A stretch of DNA of 6,494 nt from NCBI GenBank assembly GCA_002404295.1, contig DHJK01000091.1, positions 1-6,494 on the forward strand. Reading direction: 5' to 3'. This document shows positions 1 to 5,202 of this stretch, piece by piece. The notes under the pieces were generated by a model. It was not told the DNA's origin and ran no database searches. It worked only from the letters and a program-made list of their open reading frames with translations. Within the stretch, counting starts at the first letter, position 1. Every line of letters begins with the position of its first letter. Both the position numbers and the translations under genes were made by a program. The DNA is from Legionellales bacterium UBA4722. Lineage in GTDB: Bacteria > Pseudomonadota > Gammaproteobacteria > DSM-16500.

Positions 1-41
1 TTTGAAAAAGCAATTTAATTTTTACGCAGCGCCGCTAAAAG

Positions 42-92
42 CACCCCTCACCCGCCGCCTTCGGCGTCGACCTCTCCCACAAGGGGAGAGGT
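42..92. repeat. GC-rich double-hairpin intergenic palindrome (REP-like)
   Basis: Two adjacent perfect inverted repeats stand out from AT-rich surroundings. The first has a 5-bp stem, CGCCG (53-57) with CGGCG (62-66), around a 4-base loop. The second has a 9-bp stem, ACCTCTCCC (70-78) with GGGAGAGGT (84-92), around a 5-base loop. The left flank CACCCCTCACCC (42-53) resembles the left arm of the second stem and could pair alternatively with its right arm. No T-run follows on either strand that would make a convincing intrinsic terminator. The composition and shape match the dispersed extragenic palindromes common in proteobacterial intergenic regions, but only one copy lies here, so repetition in the genome is inferred. 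Confidence 0.6.
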
Positions 93-152
93 GTGCTAAG
101 CAGCATTCTTATCCGTAAGTCAGGATACTTATTAACTTAACTTATTAAACAC

Positions 153-181
153 TGTTCAGTTCCCTAATTTACTTCTATAAT
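153..181 (+). promoter_or_regulatory. Probable sigma70 promoter of accD
   Basis: A perfect -10 hexamer TATAAT lies at 176-181. With a 17-base spacer the -35 would be TGTTCA (153-158), which matches the consensus at only three of six positions, so the call rests on the -10. Transcription would start near 188, giving a leader of about 25 bases before the accD ATG. The sequence just upstream (about 125-150) is very AT-rich, which could act as an UP-like region. Confidence 0.5.
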
Positions 182-212
182 CTCAAGACTTTTTTAAGAG
201 TTGAGCCACCAT

Positions 213-1085
213 ATGAGCTGGTTTAAAAATTTATTGCCTTCCCGAATCCGTACCGATGCCATTACTAAAAAAGGCATTCCAGAAGGTTTATGGTCTAAAT
301 GCGACAAATGTGGCGCTATTCTTTACAGATCTGAGCTGGAACGTAACTTAGAAGTCTGCCCCAAGTGCGATTATCACATGCGGATTTCAGCTAGGACCCG
401 ACTAGAGTATTTTTTAGACGAAGGCCCTAAAATTGAAATTGGCGCTGATGTCTTGCCTGTAGATAGACTCAAATTCAAAGATCTAAAGAAATATAAAGAC
501 CGTCTAGCAACGGCTCAAAAAGATACTGGCGAAAAAGAAGCCCTGATCGTTCTGCGTGGACAAGTATTAGGAATTCCTTTGGTTGCCGCTGCTTTTGAGT
601 ACGGCTTTATTGGCGGTTCCATGGGCGCAGGTCTTGGTGAGCGTTTTGTTAGGGGTGTTAATGCATCCATTGAACATAAAGTTCCTTTTGTTTGTTTTAC
701 AGCCAGTGGCGGTGCGCGCATGCAAGAGGCGCTTGTATCCCTCATGCAAATGGCTAAAGTGAGTTGTGCCTTGGCCTGTTTGGCTGAGGCTGGTATTCCT
801 TATATCTCAGTGTTAACCGATCCCACCATGGGTGGCGTATCGGCTAGTCTTGCTATGCTGGGTGATGTTATTATTGCGGAACCCAAAGCGTTGATAGGTT
901 TTGCAGGCCCTCGAGTGATAGAGCAAACTGTACGAGAAACGTTACCTGAGGGTTTTCAGAGCAGCGAGTTTTTACTAGATCATGGTGCGATTGACAGGAT
1001 TGTCAGCCGCAGTGATATGCGTAGTTGTGTAGCAAGAATGGTGGCAAAATTAACGAGACAACGGGTTATTGATAAATTAACTTAA
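213..1085 (+). CDS. accD: Acetyl-CoA carboxylase carboxyltransferase, beta subunit
   Basis: AccD pairs with AccA to move the carboxyl group from carboxybiotin on AccB to acetyl-CoA, making malonyl-CoA in the cytoplasm for fatty-acid synthesis. The 290-residue product has the family's N-terminal zinc ribbon (Cys30, Cys33, Cys49, Cys52, in the context RNLEVCPKC), followed by the crotonase-like carboxyltransferase fold. Hallmark blocks are GGSMG (134-138), ASGGARMQEAL (164-174), DPTMGGVSAS (203-212) and AGPRVIEQTVRE (231-242), all nearly identical to E. coli as I recall it. The reading frame is open from a TTG at 201, but ATG213 gives MSWF, like the usual AccD start, and leaves room for the weak AAGAG or GAG ribosome site; the TTG has no spacing from AAGAG. 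The C-terminus is slightly shorter than in E. coli (304 residues) and lacks its Pro/Glu-rich tail. The SPOR gene follows after 11 bases, so the two are cotranscribed. Confidence 0.97.
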   Translation: MSWFKNLLPSRIRTDAITKKGIPEGLWSKCDKCGAILYRSELERNLEVCPKCDYHMRISARTRLEYFLDEGPKIEIGADVLPVDRLKFKDLKKYKDRLATAQKDTGEKEALIVLRGQVLGIPLVAAAFEYGFIGGSMGAGLGERFVRGVNASIEHKVPFVCFTASGGARMQEALVSLMQMAKVSCALACLAEAGIPYISVLTDPTMGGVSASLAMLGDVIIAEPKALIGFAGPRVIEQTVRETLPEGFQSSEFLLDHGAIDRIVSRSDMRSCVARMVAKLTRQRVIDKLT

Positions 1086-1090
1086 AGGAG
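1085..1090 (+). promoter_or_regulatory. Strong ribosome binding site of the SPOR gene, overlapping the accD stop
   Basis: AAGGAG at 1085-1090 shares its first base with the accD stop TAA (1083-1085) and sits 6 bases before ATG1097. This arrangement fixes the downstream start and suggests translational coupling between accD and the SPOR gene. Confidence 0.8.
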
Positions 1091-1096
1091 TAAATT

Positions 1097-2059
1097 ATGG
1101 AAAAGAAGAAATTACAGCGGGTCATTGGGATATCCGTTGTTGTAGCATTCGTTATTGTTTTAATACCTTTTTTATTTGGTAAAAAGGAAATGCAGCAACC
1201 AGAAACAACTGCACAAATTTCACCAGAGCAGCAATCTACGACAACAGCGACTGACCCAAATCAGGTTACAGCTGCAAACACAGCGACTGATCCAAATCAG
1301 CCTGCTACCGTTCAGGATAATATGAATGCTGTCAATCCAGCAGACGCTAATAATTCGAGTGCGCAGAATACAGCAACCACTAATGCAGATAATAACGGCA
1401 TTACACCTATTGCTACACCGCCGGTTGCATCGAGTGATCAAAGTGCTGCGCCTGCAACAGTCAATCCTGCTGATACAAATAATCAAGCTGCAACGCCAAC
1501 ACAAAATGTGACTGGTCAAAGCATGAGTGCGATTAGCCCATCAGCTGCGAACCCTGCCAATGCAGCTAATGCTGCTTCACCTGCTGCTGCAGCTGTTTCT
1601 GCTGAAAATACCGCACCTGCAGAAAATACAATACAAGCAGCTCCAGCTGTTTCAACTGACACTGATGATACTACACATCCTCAAGCTACAGCAGAAAAGA
1701 CAGCAGCAATGGCTCCTGCTAAAGAAGTAAAATCTAAGCATGTACACAAGAGTTTAGTAGCAAAAAAAGCAAGCCACTTTTCTCAACAAAACATTGCTAA
1801 CCTCAAAAAACCAGCTTGGGTTGTGCAGATGGGTAGTTTCAAAGATAAATCAAATGCGCATCGCCTTGTAGATCAATTAAGAACATCAGGTTATAAAGCA
1901 TTTACGCATGTTGTAACATCACCCTCTGGAAATGTGAGAACACGTGTTTATATTGGACCTGAGTTTAAACAGGCTCACGCACAGCAATTGTCGACAAAAA
2001 TTGCGCGCGAAGTCAAATTGCAAGGGTATGTAGTGCCTTTTAAGCCAATGGCGCTTTAA
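1097..2059 (+). CDS. DedD/FtsN-like membrane-anchored SPOR domain protein
   Basis: This 320-residue protein has a short basic N-terminus (MEKKKLQR), one transmembrane helix (about residues 9-28), a long low-complexity linker (about 31-236) rich in Ala, Thr, Asn, Gln and Pro, and a C-terminal SPOR domain (about 239-317). The SPOR domain shows the typical WVVQMGSF start (241-248), the KSNAHRLVDQLRTSGY helix and the RTRVYIGP strand (281-288). SPOR domains bind denuded peptidoglycan glycan strands at the division septum, so a bitopic inner-membrane protein with a periplasmic SPOR domain is expected, acting in envelope constriction. The position right after accD matches dedD, except that folC, usually between them, is absent. 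The linker has small internal repeats (ATDPNQ at 51-56 and 63-68; NPADxNN at 80-86 and 123-129). The linker is much longer than I would expect for E. coli DedD. Family assignment is firm; the choice between DedD and another SPOR paralogue rests on position. Confidence 0.88.
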   Translation: MEKKKLQRVIGISVVVAFVIVLIPFLFGKKEMQQPETTAQISPEQQSTTTATDPNQVTAANTATDPNQPATVQDNMNAVNPADANNSSAQNTATTNADNNGITPIATPPVASSDQSAAPATVNPADTNNQAATPTQNVTGQSMSAISPSAANPANAANAASPAAAAVSAENTAPAENTIQAAPAVSTDTDDTTHPQATAEKTAAMAPAKEVKSKHVHKSLVAKKASHFSQQNIANLKKPAWVVQMGSFKDKSNAHRLVDQLRTSGYKAFTHVVTSPSGNVRTRVYIGPEFKQAHAQQLSTKIAREVKLQGYVVPFKPMAL

Positions 2060-2061
2060 TC

Positions 2062-2089
2062 TTGACATTGCTGCGCTGTAATGTATAAT
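2062..2089 (+). promoter_or_regulatory. Near-consensus sigma70 promoter of the permease operon
   Basis: Perfect TTGACA (2062-2067) and perfect TATAAT (2084-2089) are separated by 16 bases. The -35 starts two bases after the SPOR stop codon (TAA 2057-2059). Transcription should start near 2096, leaving a leader of about 23 bases before ATG2119. No obvious operator palindrome is visible between the hexamers, so strong constitutive expression is the simplest reading. There is no room for a terminator between the SPOR gene and this promoter, so read-through from the accD unit is likely. Confidence 0.8.
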
Positions 2090-2118
2090 AATTAAACAAA
2101 ACGAGAGAGTGGTGCATT

Positions 2119-3543
2119 ATGTCAATAAATACTCAAGCTGCAAAGCTATCTACCTTTGCTTTGGTGATGTTAATCATTGGAGCGGTTGATAATATACGAA
2201 ATCTACCAGCGGCTGCCTTATTTGGCAGCACGTTGATTTTCTTTTACGTATTTTCAGCAATTGTATTTCTTATTCCTAGTGCGCTTGTCTCTGCAGAATT
2301 AGCGTCTAGCTGGACAGACAGAGGGGGCATTTGCCACTGGGTTAAGCTCGCCTTTGGTGATAGATGTGCTTTTATGGCAATTTGGTTACAGTGGATTGCT
2401 AATTTAGTTTGGTTTCCTACCATCTTGTCTTTTCTTGCGGGTGTGATCGCTTATTTGATTAACCCTGAATTAGTGCACAGTAAGCTTTATGTGATTAGCA
2501 CAATACTTATTATATTTTGGTCCCTTACCTTGCTGAACCTTAAAGGTATACATGTGTCTGCTAAATTTATTAGTTTTTGCACTATTGCAGGCATGGCAAT
2601 TCCCATGGCGCTTATTATTGGATTGGGTATCGCATGGGTTTTTTTAGGGCATCCATTACAAGTCAGTTTTACAGCTGCAACACTTTGGCCTTCTTTTTCG
2701 CACATCGATAGTTGGGTTTCTTTGACGGCAATCATGACTGCATTTGCTGGCATGGAACTTTCCGCTGTGCATGTGAAAGAAATAAATAATCCACAAAAAA
2801 CATTTCCACGTGCTCTATATATTTCCGTATGGTTAATTTTAATGACCATGATTTTAGGTTCATTGGCTATAGCTGTTGTGCTTCCTAAAGACCAAATTAA
2901 TATCGTAAATGGTGTGATGGTCGCATTTACGAGTTTTTTTGCTTCGTATCATATAACATGGTTGATGCCTATTATTACCGTGATGATATTGTTAGGTACA
3001 TTTGGTAGCATTGTTAGCTGGGTTATATCCCCTGCTAAAGGATTACTACAAGCAGCACAACTTGGATTTTTGCCTGATTTTTTTCAAAGAGTGAATAAAC
3101 ATGGTGTTGCGGCTAATTTGCTAATCACGCAAGCCGTGATAGTCAGTTTTATTTGCTTAGCCTTTTTATTAATGCCAAGCATTGGCGGTTCTTACTGGTT
3201 ATTGACCGCGCTAAATATACAACTTTATATGATTATGTACGTGATGATGTTTATTGCGGCTATTTACTTACGATATAAATACGCAGATGTACCTAGACCT
3301 TTTGCTATACCCGGCGGCAAAGTAGGTGTGTGGTTAGCGTGTCTGTTAGGACTCATAGGTTGCTCAACAACATTAATAGTCGGCTTTGTTCCGCCAGCAG
3401 GGCTTGATGTAGGCAGTATATTTTCTTATGAGTTGATTTTTATTTCAGGCATGGTTGTAACGATATTGCCTACAGTGTTTTTCTATTTATACCAAAAAAA
3501 AACATCGTGTGTTTTAAGTGCTGATGTGGTTCCTGTTGCATAG
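2119..3543 (+). CDS. APC-superfamily amino acid permease, glutamate/GABA antiporter (GadC) type
   Basis: A 474-residue, strongly hydrophobic protein with about 12 predicted transmembrane helices, the usual size and layout of APC amino acid transporters in the inner membrane. Parts align with E. coli GadC from memory: the SAELASSWTDRGGICHWV block (58-75; GadC has AAEMATVDGWEEGGVFAWV), GMELSAVHVKEINNPQKTFPRA (211-232), the SWVISPAKGLLQAAQLGFLP segment (300-319), the RPFAIPGGK loop (393-401) and VGFVPPAGLDVGS (421-433). GadC exchanges glutamate for GABA in acid resistance and carries a C-terminal plug that closes it at neutral pH. This protein ends soon after the last helix and appears to lack the plug. 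No decarboxylase gene is nearby, so substrate specificity is open; amino acid uptake or exchange is the safe description. ATG2119 follows a GAGAG-type ribosome site. The 365-residue gene begins 22 bases after the stop and is probably cotranscribed. Confidence 0.9.
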   Translation: MSINTQAAKLSTFALVMLIIGAVDNIRNLPAAALFGSTLIFFYVFSAIVFLIPSALVSAELASSWTDRGGICHWVKLAFGDRCAFMAIWLQWIANLVWFPTILSFLAGVIAYLINPELVHSKLYVISTILIIFWSLTLLNLKGIHVSAKFISFCTIAGMAIPMALIIGLGIAWVFLGHPLQVSFTAATLWPSFSHIDSWVSLTAIMTAFAGMELSAVHVKEINNPQKTFPRALYISVWLILMTMILGSLAIAVVLPKDQINIVNGVMVAFTSFFASYHITWLMPIITVMILLGTFGSIVSWVISPAKGLLQAAQLGFLPDFFQRVNKHGVAANLLITQAVIVSFICLAFLLMPSIGGSYWLLTALNIQLYMIMYVMMFIAAIYLRYKYADVPRPFAIPGGKVGVWLACLLGLIGCSTTLIVGFVPPAGLDVGSIFSYELIFISGMVVTILPTVFFYLYQKKTSCVLSADVVPVA

Positions 3544-3552
3544 GTTAGCGAG

Positions 3553-3557
3553 AAGGG
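3553..3557 (+). promoter_or_regulatory. Ribosome binding site deciding the start of the 365-residue gene
   Basis: AAGGG at 3553-3557 is 8 bases before ATG3566. A competing ATG at 3559 is only one base from the motif and opens a frame that stops after six codons (TAA at 3577-3579), so ATG3566 is preferred. Confidence 0.6.
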
Positions 3558-3565
3558 TATGAAAT

Positions 3566-4663
3566 ATGTCGTTACGTAATCACTGGGAGCCTGCTCCAAC
3601 TGTAGACGGTTTGGAACTGCAGATAATATTTGTTCTTCATAAGGCCAATGAAGAAAACAAAACGCTAGTGGCGAAGGAAATCGAGCGTATTAAATCAACG
3701 GGTACTGAGAAGGAAAAAGTTGACGCCATGACTGCTCTTTATAACTTTATCTTTTGGCAGAAACAGCTAATGGATGCCCTAATAACATTCCCAATAATCG
3801 AAGAGAATACATATCAACAACGTAATCAATCTTCTATACCTGATTTTATTCCATCTGGAGATAAAGAGTGGATCACTTATCTTGCTGACAAGAAAGATTG
3901 CTTTTTTAAAGAGATCGAAGTTAATTCTGTGATGATTACGAGTGTTATGATTGGCGGCATGGCTCTTGTTGGCGGCGGTGGTGTATGCATTTTCATGTTG
4001 TCTTCAGGGTTAAGTGGGATACTGATTATGGGTATGGGTATTACTTTAATGATGGCAAGTGTTTGGGGCGCTTTGGCTCCGGCAGATGAAGAATATCAAG
4101 AATCTTCGAAAAAATTTAAGCAATTAATGTATGGAAATGCTCAGGAGTTAGCGGGAGCTGCTGAGAGCAAAGCAGAACAGAGTAGCAATGGCTGGCTATC
4201 TTATGAAAAAGCCTTTTTTCCTGTGATTAATCATCAGAGCTGTCTTGCAAATGTCAATGCAACAGAGTATCAATTTTCCGTCAATTTAGAAGAAAAAGCA
4301 GAAATTGCCAGAAAAGCCCAATTTCTTACTTTAGCTTATTATTTACGAGTTTTTGAAAATGGTCTACATGATCTTTCGAAGGAAATTAAATTAATTTTTT
4401 ATAAGCTGATTTCTAATAGATATGGTGAAGATAAATTACCGAAAGATTTCGTGACTCCTGGCAAAGCGCTAGATTTTAAAACTGAAATAGCAAGTGTTCG
4501 AAATGAATTTACTGGAGTACTAACGGAAATCAATAAAAAATGGTTTGCATTTTTTCGGGGTAATTCTGCTGAGACAGCTAGACAAGCACTTCATCCGATG
4601 ACGGCTTCAGATAGTATTTTAGGCCCCATATCTTCGCTTGTTTGTGATTTTAAAAAGCCGTGA
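3566..4663 (+). CDS. Unrecognised protein with a central membrane hairpin
   Basis: I do not recognise a family for this 365-residue protein. Residues 1-120 look helical and soluble, with charged segments (VAKEIERIKSTGTEKEKVDA, 35-54). Two closely spaced hydrophobic, Gly/Met-rich stretches follow, about 121-146 and 148-170, forming a probable membrane hairpin whose loop contains only a few residues. The rest (171-365) is soluble, charged and helical, including the LEEKAEIARKAQFLTLAYYL region (241-260). There is no signal peptide, so both soluble parts probably lie on the same side of the membrane. The gene starts 22 bases after the permease with a fair ribosome site and no promoter of its own, suggesting one transcript. 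It ends in tandem in-frame stops (TGA, TAG, 4661-4666). Options are a permease-associated membrane protein or, if the host is Legionellales, a secreted membrane-inserting effector; neither is shown by a motif. That it is a real gene is supported by length, spacing and protein-like composition. Confidence 0.75.
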   Translation: MSLRNHWEPAPTVDGLELQIIFVLHKANEENKTLVAKEIERIKSTGTEKEKVDAMTALYNFIFWQKQLMDALITFPIIEENTYQQRNQSSIPDFIPSGDKEWITYLADKKDCFFKEIEVNSVMITSVMIGGMALVGGGGVCIFMLSSGLSGILIMGMGITLMMASVWGALAPADEEYQESSKKFKQLMYGNAQELAGAAESKAEQSSNGWLSYEKAFFPVINHQSCLANVNATEYQFSVNLEEKAEIARKAQFLTLAYYLRVFENGLHDLSKEIKLIFYKLISNRYGEDKLPKDFVTPGKALDFKTEIASVRNEFTGVLTEINKKWFAFFRGNSAETARQALHPMTASDSILGPISSLVCDFKKP

Positions 4664-4683
4664 TAGAGCATTTAGCGTGAGAC

Positions 4684-4857
4684 ATGGATAAGATGCTGCT
4701 TATTGGAACACTTCTCACTAGTCTAAGCTGTCGCATTATAGTGCGCAACGGGCGGATGTTATTATTAATCCGAGTTAGGCGATATTGATATGTTTGATGG
4801 TGCTGGGCGTAAACAGACTGTTGAAATGGGTTATAGGATGACAATGGATAAGATGCT
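4684..4857 (+). repeat. 14-base direct repeat pair (ATGGATAAGATGCT)
   Basis: ATGGATAAGATGCT occurs at 4684-4697 and again at 4844-4857, 160 bases apart. Including the preceding GAC, the match continues with a one-base insertion in the second copy. Both copies translate to MDKML in locally open frames. A 14-base match within about 500 bases is unlikely by chance and suggests a duplicated segment or the edges of an insertion. Confidence 0.6.
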
Positions 4858-4877
4858 TGCAATAAAAAAATTGTTAG

Positions 4878-5030
4878 TTGAAAATCGTATTTCGTTACGA
4901 TAGCTGCTTAGACGATAGTTACTTGACGCTTTGTATTTATTTGCTGGCCATGGTGTTCATTTGTGGCGTTGGTTTTTATCAGAGTCATTATACGGTAGAT
5001 AATAGGCTAGTAAAGGCTATGCGCTGGTAA
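4878..5030 (+). pseudogene. Possible remnant encoding a single membrane segment
   Basis: An open stretch of 50 codons bounded by stops (TAG 4875-4877 and TAA 5028-5030). It has charged N-terminal residues, a hydrophobic core at codons 16-34 (including LCIYLLAMVFICGVGF), then a polar tail ending VKAMRW. No good ribosome site precedes its TTG (4878), and the first ATG (4950) lies inside the hydrophobic segment, so an independent small gene is unlikely. It could be the broken N-terminal part of the gene downstream, which continues in the next frame from 5014. This is inference from frame layout and hydrophobicity only. Confidence 0.3.
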
Positions 5031-5092
5031 AATTGATTTGATAGTTAGAATTATTAGTGCTCCTTCTGACGCGATTTCCGCTTGCTTTTGCC

Positions 5093-5129
5093 TGTAACTT
5101 TGTAATCAAAGCTACAAAACAGATTACAA
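5093..5129 (+). other. Two overlapping, mutually exclusive inverted repeats
   Basis: The first hairpin pairs 5093-5102 with 5107-5116 (core CTTTG/CAAAG around TAAT, one A-C mismatch, then GTA/TAC). The second pairs TTGTAATC (5100-5107) perfectly with GATTACAA (5122-5129) around a 14-base loop. They share bases, so RNA could form only one at a time. They lie over the in-frame TAA 5095 and before the last gene. No U-tract follows, so an attenuator is speculative. Confidence 0.35.
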
Positions 5130-5202
5130 TAATGAGCGCATTGCCATCAATGCTGATGCTAAAATCAAGGCTGTTCAGGAGGAATATGTAAGACAGCTAG
5201 GA

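Larger units (their letters stand above)
4664..5202. other. 539-base region without an intact gene: probable decayed coding sequence
   Basis: No full-length gene, tRNA or terminator is visible. On the + strand, short open stretches tile the region with small overlaps in successive frames: 4684-4788 (MDKMLLIGTLLTSLSC start, 34 codons), 4769-4903 (contains an ATG at 4790, 37 codons from there), 4878-5030 (50 codons with a hydrophobic segment LCIYLLAMVFICGVGF) and 5014-5094, which shares the frame of the following gene and is cut by TAA 5095-5097. A minus-strand open frame of 70 codons (4650-4862) also exists but overlaps the end of the upstream gene and shows no recognisable domain. The pattern fits an eroded gene or inserted fragment with several indels, but chance open frames in AT-rich DNA are an alternative. 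Confidence 0.45.

Noticed and set aside
1..18. FEKAI followed by TAA as the tail of an upstream gene, perhaps trpA, which often precedes accD.
   Set aside because: Five codons cannot identify a gene, and another frame is open across the same stretch.
201..212. TTG at 201 as the accD start, adding four residues (MSHH).
   Set aside because: The ribosome motif abuts it with no spacing, while ATG213 gives the MSWF start typical of AccD.
515..749. Minus-strand open frames within accD.
   Set aside because: They overlap the most conserved catalytic blocks of accD and show no protein-like features.
1240..1620. CRISPR-like or tandem repeat array in the SPOR linker.
   Set aside because: Repeats are short, irregular and in codon phase, so they are a coding linker.
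1220..1730. Open frames in other frames and on the minus strand within the SPOR gene.
   Set aside because: They come from the repetitive, low-complexity linker; their products are Cys/Ile- or Leu/Gln-biased and have no start signals.
2487..2849. 120-codon minus-strand open frame inside the permease.
   Set aside because: It lies antisense to conserved transporter sequence and looks like a frame shadow.
4733..4746. Imperfect palindrome CGCATTATAGTGCG as an operator or transposon end.
   Set aside because: The arms are only four bases with a mismatch, and no partner terminal repeat or target duplication was found.
5101..5130. Promoter TTGTAA, 19-base spacer, TACAAT before the last gene.
   Set aside because: The -35 is weak, the spacer is long and the bases coincide with the inverted repeat, so support is too thin.
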